Below are positions 27,789 through 36,276 of a stretch of 64,000 nucleotides of DNA, piece by piece; position 1 is the first letter of the stretch; each line of letters starts with the position of its first letter. The DNA is from CAWBFD01 sp963788115 (lineage in GTDB: Bacteria > Actinomycetota > Thermoleophilia > Solirubrobacterales > 70-9). The DNA is taken from NCBI GenBank assembly GCA_963788115.1, contig CAWBFD010000004.1, positions 248,001 through 312,000 of the forward strand, read 5' to 3'. The notes beneath the pieces are model-generated. The model did not search any database and had not been told where the DNA came from. It saw nothing but the letters and a program-made list of their open reading frames with translations. A program made the translations under genes and the position numbers.

Positions 27789-28490
27789 ATGAGCCCGCCG
27801 ATCGCTCGCCCGTTCCCCCGCTTCGTCGCCGACGCCCCGCAGGAGAAGCAGCCCTATGGGCGCTGGGCGGAGCGGTTGGGGGAACAGTTCGCGCAGGCGT
27901 GCGAGCCGCTCGCGGGGGAAGCCGGCGCTCCGCTCGACCTCGAGACGCTCAAGTGGTTCCCGGAGCGGGGGTGGGGCGGGCGCGTTTATGTGCCCGTCAC
28001 CGGACGGGCGGCCCCGGCCGGGCGCGCGAATGGCGATGCCGAAGCGGCGGAGGCCGAGTCGGCCGCGCCCGAGGCCCAGCACCCGGTGGTCGAGTACTTC
28101 GGGCACGTCTCGTTCGAGCGTCCCGAGGACTCCGAGCCGCGAGACCTCCGCGGCGAGGCGGATTTCACCGACGTCACCGCCGATGACAACCCCGACTGGC
28201 GAATCGACCTCAACGATGACGTTATCGGCGCCTGGCGCGCCGACGGCGGCCGCGGCGGCGAGGTCACCCTGATCTGGGGCCTGCCCCTGGTGAGAGGCGC
28301 GGCGGCCGCGACCGCCGAGCTCGACGGCGAGGTGCTCGACCAGGCCGCGATCGAGGACGGCCGCTTCACGCTCGTCGCCGTTGACGCGATCCACGGCTTC
28401 GTGGACGATCTCTACCTGGAGATCGTGCTCTGGGATCGCACGCTCCGGCGGAGGATTGCGAGCGAGAGCCTCTACGAGGAGCCGGAGTAG
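27789..28490 (+). CDS. hypothetical protein
   Basis: I do not recognise a family in this 233-residue protein. It has codon usage like its neighbours, an Ala/Glu-rich stretch around residues 75-100, and a C-terminal half with regular strand-like segments (GEVTLIWGLPLV, GRFTLVAVDAIHGFVDDLYLEIVLWD). No signal or transmembrane segment is visible. TAGTGT lies 9 nt upstream of the ATG. It ends just before the tRNA-Arg gene. Confidence 0.65.
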   Translation: MSPPIARPFPRFVADAPQEKQPYGRWAERLGEQFAQACEPLAGEAGAPLDLETLKWFPERGWGGRVYVPVTGRAAPAGRANGDAEAAEAESAAPEAQHPVVEYFGHVSFERPEDSEPRDLRGEADFTDVTADDNPDWRIDLNDDVIGAWRADGGRGGEVTLIWGLPLVRGAAAATAELDGEVLDQAAIEDGRFTLVAVDAIHGFVDDLYLEIVLWDRTLRRRIASESLYEEPE

Positions 28491-28521
28491 GGGGCGCCGC
28501 AGCACCGTATCCTGCGCATCG

Positions 28522-28595
<74 letters not shown>

Positions 28596-28597
28596 GT

Positions 28598-28744
28598 CTC
28601 CCGTATCCCGCATGGTCATGCGCGATATTGGCATCCCGGCCGGATTCATCGGTCGCCTCCCATCGCCACTTCATCGCCGGTGGAGGCGACGAGCTGGCCA
28701 ACCTGAGGCCCGCCTGTACGCGCTGCAACCGGGGCCGACAGTAG
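28598..28744 (+). pseudogene. HNH endonuclease C-terminal remnant
   Basis: An open frame running from the tRNA edge to the TAG at 28742-28744 ends with HFIAGGG, DELANLRPACTRCNRGRQ. This is the classic C-terminus of an HNH endonuclease (zinc CxxC and N-L-x-P-x-C). There is no start codon or N-terminal domain, so it is a fragment cut at the tRNA junction. HNH genes are common at phage and island ends, which supports the integration model. Confidence 0.65.
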
Positions 28745-28810
28745 GCCGCGAAAGTGTCGCTTTGCATGGAAAGCAGCGGCTTGCCCTGGTGGGCTAGATC
28801 CTCGCCCCCG

Positions 28811-29737
28811 TCAGGGGCGAAGCACGACCGCTCCGCCGGCGCCGCCCTCGGTTGCTGCCGCCAAGGCCTCGGCGGCCTCCTCGAGCGGGAACGTCGCCGC
28901 TGTCGAGACCTCGAGCTTCCCGGCCGCGAGCAGCTCGGCGAGCTCGCCGAGCGCGCGGCCGTCGGGCTGCACGATCACCGACGAGATCTCGATGTCTCGC
29001 TGCTCATCCGGTGGGTCCTGGGTGATCGTCGCAAGGTGACCGCCGTCGCGCACGGTGCCGATCGCGTCGGCTGAGCCGTTAGGCACGGCGTTCGCGACGG
29101 CGGTCACGCCCAAGCCGCCGCCAATGGCGCGCGCCTGCTCCGGCCAGTCGTGGTCGTGATAGTCGAGCACGTGGGCCGCTCCCAGCCGGCGCAGGCGCTC
29201 GTGGCTGGCCGGTCCTGCGGTCGCGATCACCTCGGCGCCGCGCGCCGCGGCCAGCCCAACGAGCAGCGTGCCGGTCACCCCGCTCCCACCATTGACGAGG
29301 ACCGGGTCGTCAGGGCGCACCGCCAGGGCTCCGTCGATCACCTGCGTGGCGGTCAGGGCCGGAACGGGGAACGCTGCAGCGGCCTCCCACGAGAGGGCGG
29401 CAGGCTTTCGCGCGAGCACCGTCGCCGAGGCGATCAGCCAGGGCGCCCAGGTTCCCTGATCCCGCAGCGGGAGGGGGTGGCTGAGCACCTCATCGCCCGG
29501 CTCCCAGTCCTCGACGGAATCTCCGATCCCCGTTATGACCCCGGCGGCCTCGACGCCAAGCGCCATCGGAGGGGCGCGGCCGACGTCCCAATCGCCCGTC
29601 CGGACGAACTCCTCCCAGTTGCCGACGCCCGCGGCCCGGATTTCGATCAGGACCTCGTCGTCCGCGAGGGGGCGCGGATCTGGAAGGTCGATCCGCCTGA
29701 CAGCGCCGCCGAACTCGCTGATACCGGCGGCCCGCAT
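28811..29737 (-). CDS. zinc-independent MDR alcohol dehydrogenase / quinone oxidoreductase-like protein
   Basis: This 308-residue medium-chain reductase starts at the ATG at 29737 with MRAAGISEFGG. It has the GroES-like N-terminal domain (DEVLIEIRAAGVGNWEEFVRTG) and an NADP-binding domain with LVNGGSGVTGTLLVGLA. The catalytic zinc Cys/His set is absent, as in quinone oxidoreductases. Its start overlaps the stop of a short upstream frame (TGATG). It lies inside the tRNA-Arg-bounded island. Confidence 0.85.
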   Translation of the reverse strand: MRAAGISEFGGAVRRIDLPDPRPLADDEVLIEIRAAGVGNWEEFVRTGDWDVGRAPPMALGVEAAGVITGIGDSVEDWEPGDEVLSHPLPLRDQGTWAPWLIASATVLARKPAALSWEAAAAFPVPALTATQVIDGALAVRPDDPVLVNGGSGVTGTLLVGLAAARGAEVIATAGPASHERLRRLGAAHVLDYHDHDWPEQARAIGGGLGVTAVANAVPNGSADAIGTVRDGGHLATITQDPPDEQRDIEISSVIVQPDGRALGELAELLAAGKLEVSTAATFPLEEAAEALAAATEGGAGGAVVLRP

Positions 29738-30009
29738 CAAAGAGGCGCTGTCTGAGCGTGGGCGGGCTCGGCGATGAAGGGCCGGATCAGATCCGCTACC
29801 GCGTCGACGAAGAACGTGAACACGGTGTGGGTGTACCCCCGATGCCGTGTCGCCATTCGGACGGTGTGGACCTCGTGACCGGACCACGGCTGGGTCGCCG
29901 GCGACCAGCGCCGGACCCACTCAGCCGTTAGACGCGGAAGTCGTGAACCAGCTCGACCGGAAGAGGCGGGCAAACGCGCACACCGGGCAGTGGAGCCCGT
30001 AGCGTCCAA
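29737..30009 (-). CDS. uncertain short reading frame upstream of the oxidoreductase gene
   Basis: This is a 90-codon frame with no recognisable family. Only its C-terminal part (GYTHTVFTFFVDAVADLIRPFIAEP) looks protein-like. The stop overlaps the start of the oxidoreductase gene (TGATG), which suggests it is the end of a once longer coupled gene. The Arg/Ser-rich N-terminus looks like non-coding sequence. The remaining 194 bp up to 30203 contain nothing I can define and look degraded. Confidence 0.3.
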   Translation of the reverse strand: MDATGSTARCARLPASSGRAGSRLPRLTAEWVRRWSPATQPWSGHEVHTVRMATRHRGYTHTVFTFFVDAVADLIRPFIAEPAHAQTAPL

Positions 30010-30203
30010 GCACGTCGAGGCCCTTTGGTCGACCCGACTCGCTCACCGGCTGACGCCATGACTCGGGAGCCGGACCCGCCGAAACACGGGAGACCGCCCC
30101 GGGTCGACGAAATCGTTGGTCGAGGAAATCGAGCTCTAGTCACCGCTCGCCGCCGCTGGCGGAAGCTAGACAAGCCCGGGACTCTTTAGGCGACGTTGCG
30201 CGT

Positions 30204-30851
30204 ATGAATGAGGACGTGCGCAAGCTGGTGGTCTTCCTGTCGCTCGCAGTGCTCACGAGTAGTGGTTGTTCCGGGGACGACGGCGAGACGGTGACCGAGG
30301 GACAGCCGCCGATGGCAGCTGCGTCTCAACTTGTTCGGGCATCGGAAGGACTCCTTGCGAAATGTCGAGCAACCGCAGATAGCGTCGGATACCCCGTTCC
30401 GTGTCCGACTCGGGTTCCGGAACGCTTGACGGCGACCCCTGGCCAAGGAGGTTGCGAATTGGACATTGTCGGGCCGGCAGTGTGCGCAAGGTCATGGCGA
30501 AACTGGGTAGTCGGCTCAAGCGAAACCTACGACCAGCACCTCGTCATCGTCGCGTCGCCTCGACCGCTCCGGAACTACGCCAAGGTCGTCAACGGCCCAG
30601 CTTGGTACCCAGGCGCTCGTGTTCGTCCTCTGCGGAGGGTGACGGTCAACGGCTGGCGGATGCGTGCCATCTACGTCCCGTTTGGGACGAACGCCGGCAG
30701 CGCCTTCGCCAGACACGTGGTGCTGGTCTGGACAGTGGGCGGCCACACCTACGGCGTTGGCTTCCACGACGTTCACGGCATCGCGCAGACGCTCGACCTC
30801 GACCTGGCACTTGCGCGTGGGCTCAGTTTCGTCGCTCCCACCCAGCGCTGA
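30204..30851 (+). CDS. putative lipoprotein of unknown function
   Basis: This 215-residue protein has a signal peptide with a lipobox-like LTSSGC at its end, so it is probably an outer-leaflet lipoprotein. The mature part has several Cys residues (KCRATADSVGYPVPCP, GGCELDIVGPAVCA) and a C-terminal region HVVLVWTVGGHTYGVGFHD. I do not recognise the family. Codon choice is visibly less GC-biased than in flanking chromosomal genes, consistent with transfer. Confidence 0.7.
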   Translation: MNEDVRKLVVFLSLAVLTSSGCSGDDGETVTEGQPPMAAASQLVRASEGLLAKCRATADSVGYPVPCPTRVPERLTATPGQGGCELDIVGPAVCARSWRNWVVGSSETYDQHLVIVASPRPLRNYAKVVNGPAWYPGARVRPLRRVTVNGWRMRAIYVPFGTNAGSAFARHVVLVWTVGGHTYGVGFHDVHGIAQTLDLDLALARGLSFVAPTQR

Positions 30852-31001
30852 GCGTGGGCGAGACGCGACTCGGGTGGGGAGGGATCCCACGGCAACCGCT
30901 GGCTGGACAGAGGGCTAGCCGCGCACACCCGGCCGCGAAATGTGGCCGGTTTTGCCAAGCGTCTTGCGGGCACTGTCTCGTCGGTCGATACTGAGCGGGC
31001 G

Positions 31002-31412
31002 ATGTCGCAGGAGAACGAGGAGATCGTGCGGAGCCTGTTTGAGGCGTTCAATCGAGGCGACATCGAGGCGGGTGCCCAGCTGATCGACCAATACGTCGTG
31101 TTCGACGTCCGGGGCATGGAGTTGGAGAACGAGGATTTCGCTCACGTCTACTTCGGTCCCGAGGCGGTTCGCGACTTCTGGAGGGCATGGCTCCCCGCAT
31201 GGACAGAGATGAGGGTCGAGGTACTGTGGATCAGAGGAGTCGGCGACCGGGTCATCGTGTGGCTTCACCAGTTTCAGGTCGGTCGGCGGAGCGGTCTCCC
31301 AGTCGAGTTCTATGTCGCCTGGGACTTCCTTTTCCGCGACGGCAAGATTGTTCGAATGGCGTTCTTCCGGGAGGAGGGAAGGGCCCTCGGAGCCGTGGGG
31401 CTGTCGGAGTAG
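31002..31412 (+). CDS. SnoaL-like / NTF2-fold protein (first of a tandem pair)
   Basis: This 136-residue protein starts MSQENEEIVRSLFEAFNRGD, the usual opening of SnoaL-like polyketide-cyclase/NTF2 proteins, and continues with a cone-shaped beta-sheet pattern including EFYVAWDFLFRDGKIVRM. I placed the start at the ATG at 31002 for that reason. GATACT lies 9 nt upstream. Such proteins bind small hydrophobic molecules; the role here is unknown. The next gene is a diverged relative 3 bp downstream. Confidence 0.82.
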   Translation: MSQENEEIVRSLFEAFNRGDIEAGAQLIDQYVVFDVRGMELENEDFAHVYFGPEAVRDFWRAWLPAWTEMRVEVLWIRGVGDRVIVWLHQFQVGRRSGLPVEFYVAWDFLFRDGKIVRMAFFREEGRALGAVGLSE

Positions 31413-31415
31413 GCG

Positions 31416-31823
31416 ATGTCGGAGGAGAACGTGGAGATTGCGGCGCGTTGGTACGAGGTGGCTACGAGCAAGGCGGAGTTGCTGGCCGGAATGCCCCAAA
31501 CGATGGCGTTGTGCCATCCCGAAGTCGAGTGGACCGCGCCTGAGGACGGAACCACCTATCGGGGCCGTGACGGGGTCAGGCAGCGGCTTGAGGAGTGGCT
31601 CGAGAGCTTCGCTGAGTACAGATACGAGGTCGAACGGATCGTCGACTGCCCAGGCGATGAGGTGCTGGTCGTGGCAACCGAGGTTGGCCGCGGCGCAAGG
31701 AGTGGCGCGGATGTTCGCTCGACCAACTACGAGTTGCTCACGATCCGGGACGGGATGATCGTGCGTATTCGCGAGTTCTACGACGAATGCAATGCCCTCA
31801 AAGCCGCCGGGCTGCGGAAGTAG
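31416..31823 (+). CDS. SnoaL-like / NTF2-fold protein (second of a tandem pair)
   Basis: This 135-residue protein starts MSEENVEIAARWYEVATS and shows HPEVEWTAPEDGTTYRGRDGVRQ and LTIRDGMIVRIREFYD, all typical of the SnoaL-like fold. It follows the previous relative by 3 bp, so the two are cotranscribed, and similarity of their N-termini suggests an old duplication. Both lie inside the tRNA-bounded island. The ligand is unknown. Confidence 0.82.
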   Translation: MSEENVEIAARWYEVATSKAELLAGMPQTMALCHPEVEWTAPEDGTTYRGRDGVRQRLEEWLESFAEYRYEVERIVDCPGDEVLVVATEVGRGARSGADVRSTNYELLTIRDGMIVRIREFYDECNALKAAGLRK

Positions 31824-31851
31824 GGCCCGCTCATCTAGTTCATCCCCGCGC

Positions 31852-32127
31852 TCAGCGCCGGATCCAACCGCCGCAGCTCGTCGGCCTGCTCGGCGCTCGC
31901 AAGTGGGCCAGATGCGAGGTAACTGATCGGTCCAGCCGCGAAGATCGCTCGCCAGCAGCCCAACGGCCTCGAAGGTCCGGCGCCGGACGTCGCGACGGCT
32001 CCAGCTCGGGGTGGCGCTCGAACGTGAGCGCCTGGGTGATCCGGGTGCGACCGTGGGCGAGGATCTTGTCGAGGCGTTCGATCCGGGGATCGAGGTCGGG
32101 GGTGGGGGGCTCGTGCTCGTCGGTCAT
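31852..32127 (-). CDS. doubtful small protein, possibly frameshifted
   Basis: This leftward frame starts MTDEHEPPTPDLDPRIERLD and looks like a charged helical protein for about 48 residues (to ERHPELEPSRR). It then degenerates. In the neighbouring frame the sequence continues protein-like with FEAVGLLASDLRGWTDQLP. This suggests a decayed or frameshifted gene in the right arm of the island. Family unknown. The rest of 31824-32300 shows nothing else I can name. Confidence 0.35.
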   Translation of the reverse strand: MTDEHEPPTPDLDPRIERLDKILAHGRTRITQALTFERHPELEPSRRPAPDLRGRWAAGERSSRLDRSVTSHLAHLRAPSRPTSCGGWIRR

Positions 32128-32300
32128 CGGTTCTCCTCTCTCACGTGCGGCGACCCCATCGCCAGTACGCCACTACGTCGGCGCTTCGGCGCTGAGCCGA
32201 CTTCGCTTGTTCATGCGGTCCGATCGCTCGCAATCCCAATGGCCATGCGGGATAACGCGCCCTCCGTCGTCGCTGTCGCCAGCCGTCGTAACCGTCGGCG

Positions 32301-32346
<46 letters not shown>

Positions 32347-32409
32347 CTCGTCGCTTCCCCTGGACCACTTTCACTTGACGCGCGCCATCGCCGGCATCAG
32401 ACTGGGCCG

Positions 32410-33084
32410 ATGGCGGACATGGGCGCCGCGCTCGAGCACTTCGACGAGGTCGAGACCGGTGAAGCATTCACGTTGCAGGGCCCGCGACTTCTCAAGGTCG
32501 AGCTCTCCGAGACCTCGGTCGTCGCCCGAAACGGCGCGATGGTCGCCTACCAGGGCGACGTGCGCTTTGAGCACAAGGGAGGCGGGCTGAGCCGGCTGCT
32601 CAAGAAGGCCGCCACCGGGGAGCAGCTCAGGCTCATGGAGGCGTCGGGCAGCGGCGAGCTCTTTCTCGCACATCAGGCGATGCTCGTCCACGTCGTCGCG
32701 CTGGACGAGGACAGGCTGACCGTGAATGGGGCAAACATCCTCGCGTTCCAGGCGGGAATCGACTGGGACGTGACCCGAGTGAAGGGCGGAACGGCCGGAA
32801 TGCTCGCGGGCGGCCTCTTCAACGTCCATCTGGGCGGTACCGGACTGGTGGCCCTGCTCTCCGAGGGTGAGCCGGTGAAGCTCGATGTCTCCGGAGCGCC
32901 GACCTTCGCGGATCCGCAGGCGGCGATCGCCTGGTCTGGCGGCGTGCAGACGAACCTCAAGACGGACGTGCAGGCCAAGTCGCTGGTCGGACTTGGCTCG
33001 GGCGAAAGCATCCAGCTCGGCTTTTCGGGCCAGGGCTGGGTCCTCGTTCAACCCTCTGAGGGGAATCCGGCCCTGAGGGAGTGA
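32410..33084 (+). CDS. AIM24 family protein
   Basis: This 224-residue protein is an all-beta AIM24/TIGR00266-like fold: LLKVELSETSVVARNGAMVAYQG in the first third, EQLRLMEASGSGELFLA, and the Gly-rich GTAGMLAGGLFNVHLGGTGLVALLSEGE late. Function is poorly known in bacteria. I chose the ATG at 32410, with CAGACT 6 nt upstream. This is the first chromosomal gene after the att copy, so its promoter region may have been altered by the insertion. Confidence 0.83.
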   Translation: MADMGAALEHFDEVETGEAFTLQGPRLLKVELSETSVVARNGAMVAYQGDVRFEHKGGGLSRLLKKAATGEQLRLMEASGSGELFLAHQAMLVHVVALDEDRLTVNGANILAFQAGIDWDVTRVKGGTAGMLAGGLFNVHLGGTGLVALLSEGEPVKLDVSGAPTFADPQAAIAWSGGVQTNLKTDVQAKSLVGLGSGESIQLGFSGQGWVLVQPSEGNPALRE

Positions 33085-33125
33085 CTCCCGTTGACGACGG
33101 CGGCCGGGATACACTGCCGCGCCGG

Positions 33126-33524
33126 ATGGACTTCAAGCTCGAGCTGATTCCGGTCCCGGTCTCCGACGTGGATCGGGCGAAGAAGTTCTATGCGGAGCGG
33201 GCCGGCTTCAGTGTGGACAACGACGTGACGGTCCGGGAAGGCCTGCGCTTCGTCCAGCTGACCCCGCCCGGCTCGGGCTGCTCGGTCTCGATTGGGGAGG
33301 GCACCACGGAGATGGAGCCCGGGTCGCTCGAGGGCCTCCAGCTCGTGGTCGACGACATCGAGGCGGCCCGGGAGGAGCTTGCGGGGCGCGGGCTCGAGGT
33401 CTCCGACATCCAGGATTTCCCGTGGGGACGGTTCGTGTTCTTCAGCGATCCCGACGGGAACGGATGGGCGGTTCAGCAGATTCCCGACTACGGCGAGGGA
33501 CGCACCCAGCCCGAGGGCCTCTAG
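33126..33524 (+). CDS. VOC family (glyoxalase-like) protein
   Basis: This 132-residue protein has two beta-alpha-beta-beta-beta modules starting LELIPVPVSDVDRAKKFYAE and ending FVFFSDPDGNGWAVQQIP. The usual metal-ligand His is not obvious at the N-terminal position (LIPVPVSD), so it may be a binding or resistance-type VOC protein rather than a lyase. It is independent of neighbours, 41 bp after the AIM24 gene. Confidence 0.86.
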   Translation: MDFKLELIPVPVSDVDRAKKFYAERAGFSVDNDVTVREGLRFVQLTPPGSGCSVSIGEGTTEMEPGSLEGLQLVVDDIEAAREELAGRGLEVSDIQDFPWGRFVFFSDPDGNGWAVQQIPDYGEGRTQPEGL

Positions 33525-33538
33525 CCGGCCGGCAGGAC

Positions 33539-33790
33539 CTAGAGCCGTTCTGCGGCGCCGGCCCTGCTGGTCCAGAACTCCTCGTGCAGCTCTCGGGCCT
33601 GCTCACGGAACCGGGGCGCGTAGCGGTCAGGGACCGTCCGGGGGACCGGCATCAGCAGAGCTCGTTCGAGCAGCGCCTCGCGGTCGTCCGACTCGATCGC
33701 TGCTCGGCACTTCCCGCATGCCGCCCAGCCTCGCTCCCGAGCCGGGTAGCGCCACCGCGCCATCGGGCTTCCGCAGAAGTCGCATCGCAC
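33539..33790 (-). CDS. small zinc-ribbon protein
   Basis: This 83-residue protein has paired Cys motifs CDFCGSP at the N-terminus and ACGKCRAAIE about 20 residues later, enough for one zinc site. A helical C-terminal half (RFREQARELHEEFW) follows. Comparable small zinc-ribbon proteins are widespread in actinobacteria with no known function. It lies between a VOC gene and a flavin oxidoreductase gene on the opposite strand to the former. Confidence 0.72.
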   Translation of the reverse strand: MRCDFCGSPMARWRYPARERGWAACGKCRAAIESDDREALLERALLMPVPRTVPDRYAPRFREQARELHEEFWTSRAGAAERL

Positions 33791-33847
33791 GAACAGATGT
33801 TCCCATGGCCGTCAAGGTGAGGATGCGAAAGACGCCGGGCTGGCGGA

Positions 33848-35209
33848 CTAGCCGGGCGGCGGGATGTTCTGGTTGCGGTGCAGGACGTTGTCGGGGTCGC
33901 ACCGGCGCTTCAGTTCCTGGAGGCGCTCGAACGTCTCACCCCCGAAAGCCGCGCGCACCCGCTCGATCGGCTCGTCCGCCTGCATGTAGTTGACGTAGCC
34001 CCCGCCGCTGACCGACCACGGCTCGATCGCGGCCGCCGTCTCCCGTGCCCACTCGACGTAGCGGTGGTCGAGGGACGCGTCCTCCCAGGCGGCCATCGCG
34101 CTGACGTTGAACGCGGCGCCGCGGAACCCGACCGCCCCGGTGCTCGCGTCGAAGTCCTTCGGCGCGCCGTGCAACGACTCGATCAGGAGCTGTCCCGGCG
34201 GCCGCCCCAGCGCAAGCATCCGTCGCAGCAGCTCGTCGAGGAGCTCGTCCGGGAGCTCGCGCACGAAGTGACCCTTCCAGTAGTTGCGGTCCTCGCCGTA
34301 GGGCGGGTTGAACAGGTGCTGCTGGCTGACGAACGAGCGCGAGCTTACGCCGTCGCCGACGAGCCCCGCCACTGAGCGCAGCTCGCGCAGCTCCGAGGGA
34401 TCGGGATCCGAGCCCGTGTAGCAGGGGTAGAGGACCAGGACCAGCTCCATCGCCTCGTCCACGGAGAGCAGCGCCCCGAGGCTGAGGTCGCGCGAAGCAT
34501 GAGCGACGAGATCGCGAAAGCGGCGAAGCGCCTCGGCGACGCCACTGCCCGTGTACAGGAGGCGCCCACCGACGACCCGTTGCAGCGGGTGCAGGCGGAA
34601 CTCGAGTCGCGTCGCCACCCCGAAGTTGCCACCACCACCGCGGAGCCCCCAGAGGAGCTCGGCGTCCTCATCCGGGGCCGCCCGAACCACGGCTCCGTCC
34701 GCGGTGACCACCTCGGCCCCGACGAGGTTGTCGCAGGTGAGGCCGTGCTGCGCGGTCAGGTGGCCGATCCCGCCGCCGAAGGTGAGGCCGGCCACGCCCG
34801 TCGAGCCGACCACGCCCCCGGGCGTGGCCAGGCCGAACGCCTGCGTCGCCGAGTCGAAGTCGAGCCAGGTGGCGCCGCCGCCGGCGCGCGCGGTCCGCGC
34901 GTCGCGATCGACGTCGACGCCGCGCATCAGTGACAGGTCGATGACGAGGCCGTCGTCGCAGACGCAGTGCCCCGCCGGGTTGTGCCCGCCGCCGCGCACC
35001 GCCACCTCCAGCCCCTCGGTCCGTGCGTAATCGAAGGCGGTGGCCACGTCGCCGGGACCGAGGCACCGCGCGATCGCCGCCGGCCGCCGGTCGACGAGCG
35101 CGTTGAAGCAGCGGCGGGCGGCGTCGTATCCGACCTCGCCGGGGCCGAGCACGGCACCGGCGAGCGAGCGGCGCAACTCGGTCAGGCTCTCTTCGGGTGG
35201 CGTGGTCAC
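33848..35209 (-). CDS. FAD-binding oxidoreductase (berberine-bridge-enzyme-like)
   Basis: This 453-residue protein is a PCMH-type flavoprotein with a C-terminal BBE motif. Covalent-flavin His lies in VRGGGHNPAGH, FAD binding in TPGGVVGSTGVAGLTFGGG and the adjacent GHLTAQHGLTCDN. The C-terminus shows YVNYMQADEPIERVRAAFG and LQELKRRCDPDNVLHRNQNI, typical of the family. It oxidises an unknown sugar, alcohol or secondary metabolite. Confidence 0.92.
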   Translation of the reverse strand: MTTPPEESLTELRRSLAGAVLGPGEVGYDAARRCFNALVDRRPAAIARCLGPGDVATAFDYARTEGLEVAVRGGGHNPAGHCVCDDGLVIDLSLMRGVDVDRDARTARAGGGATWLDFDSATQAFGLATPGGVVGSTGVAGLTFGGGIGHLTAQHGLTCDNLVGAEVVTADGAVVRAAPDEDAELLWGLRGGGGNFGVATRLEFRLHPLQRVVGGRLLYTGSGVAEALRRFRDLVAHASRDLSLGALLSVDEAMELVLVLYPCYTGSDPDPSELRELRSVAGLVGDGVSSRSFVSQQHLFNPPYGEDRNYWKGHFVRELPDELLDELLRRMLALGRPPGQLLIESLHGAPKDFDASTGAVGFRGAAFNVSAMAAWEDASLDHRYVEWARETAAAIEPWSVSGGGYVNYMQADEPIERVRAAFGGETFERLQELKRRCDPDNVLHRNQNIPPPG

Positions 35210-35267
35210 CTACAGGCCAGACCCGCCGAGCTCCGGGAACTCATCGATTGTCGATGGTGGCGAGCGA

Positions 35268-35843
35268 TCACTCCCCGGTCGACGCCGCCTCGTAGACGAG
35301 GATGGCGACGCCGTCCCCCACCGTCTTCGAGTCGACGAGCCGCAGCGGCTTCTTATCGGCGGTCTCGCCGAAGATCTGCTTTCCGGTTCCGAGCACGACC
35401 GGGAAGACCATGAGCCGCAGCTCGTCCACGAGATCGTGCTCGAGCAGCGTCTGCACGAGCCGGGCGCTGCCGTGGACCACGATGTCCCCGTTGAGCTCTT
35501 CCTTCAGCTTCGCGACCTCCTGGGGGATGTCGCCGTCGAGCACGGTTGAGTTGTTCCACTCCGGCGCCTCGAGGGTCGAGGAGACCACGTACTTGGGCAT
35601 GTTGTTGAACTTGTCCGCGAACTCCCCCTCGCGCTCCGGCCAGGACGCGGCGAAGCCCTCATAGGTCACCCGGCCCAGCAGCAGGGCCTCGGTGGCGAGG
35701 GTTTCGTCGAGCTTGAACTGGTCGCCTTCCTCGCCGCGGTTGAACTCGAAGCTCCAGCCTCCGTGGCGGAAGTCTTCGCTGCCGCCCGGGTCCTCCATGA
35801 CGCCGTCCAGTGACGCGAACTCGGTTACGACGATCCTTCCCAC
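35268..35843 (-). CDS. dihydrofolate-reductase-like protein (RibD C-terminal domain family)
   Basis: This 191-residue protein begins GRIVVTEFASLDGVMEDPGG and contains LLLGRVTYEGFAASWP and DIVVHGSARLVQTLLE, the marks of the stand-alone RibD_C/YyaP group. The natural substrate is unknown. I chose the GTG at 35843 because AAGGAGG sits about 7 nt upstream and the family starts there. It is divergent from the ArsR-type regulator gene and may share its control region. Confidence 0.85.
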   Translation of the reverse strand: MGRIVVTEFASLDGVMEDPGGSEDFRHGGWSFEFNRGEEGDQFKLDETLATEALLLGRVTYEGFAASWPEREGEFADKFNNMPKYVVSSTLEAPEWNNSTVLDGDIPQEVAKLKEELNGDIVVHGSARLVQTLLEHDLVDELRLMVFPVVLGTGKQIFGETADKKPLRLVDSKTVGDGVAILVYEAASTGE

Positions 35844-35896
35844 CTGGGGCCTCCTTCTCGTTTGGCTTGTCGGTTCATCCGTATCCCGGGGTATCA

Positions 35897-35934
35897 TAGT
35901 CAACCAGGTGATTGCTAAACCGATCGGATGACTA
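35897..35934. promoter_or_regulatory. inverted repeat in the divergent region before the ArsR gene
   Basis: TAGTCA at 35897-35902 and TGACTA at 35929-35934 face each other just upstream of the ArsR start at 35938, with a further near-palindrome (TATCCCGGGGTA) at about 35882. They are candidate operators for the adjacent regulator, judged on position and symmetry only. Confidence 0.35.
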
Positions 35935-35937
35935 AGG

Positions 35938-36276
35938 ATGGCAGTCGATCAGCTCAGCGACACGTTCGCCGCGCTCTCGGACCCGACGCGCCGTGCGATC
36001 CTCGGTCGTCTCGCTCAGGGTGAGGCCACGGTGAACGAACTGGCCGAGCCGTTCCCGATCAGCGTGCAGGCGGTCTCCAAGCATCTCAAGGTGCTGGAGA
36101 ACGCCGGGCTGATCACGCGTAGTCGAACGGCGCAGCTTCGCCCCTCGCGCCTCGAGGCCGCGCCGCTCAGGGAAGCGGCCGACTGGCTGGAGAGGTACCG
36201 TCGCTTCTGGCAGGGCAGCTTCGAGCGCCTCGAGGAGCGCCTGCAAGCGGGTGAAAAGGGACCCGACGATGGATGA
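35938..36276 (+). CDS. ArsR family helix-turn-helix regulator
   Basis: This 112-residue protein has the winged-helix pattern LSDPTRRAILGRLAQGEATVNELAEPF, ISVQAVSKHLKVLENAGLI, and a C-terminal helix WLERYRRFWQGSFERLEERL. It lacks an obvious metal-binding Cys site, as in the ArsR proteins paired with SRPBCC partners. The next gene overlaps its end and encodes just such a partner. It probably controls this pair. Confidence 0.92.
   Translation: MAVDQLSDTFAALSDPTRRAILGRLAQGEATVNELAEPFPISVQAVSKHLKVLENAGLITRSRTAQLRPSRLEAAPLREAADWLERYRRFWQGSFERLEERLQAGEKGPDDG

Noticed and set aside
30010..30203. Zinc-ribbon-like peptide (LHCPVCAFARLF) on the minus strand
   Set aside because: Short, without a start or ribosome-binding site, in a stretch where all frames look degraded.
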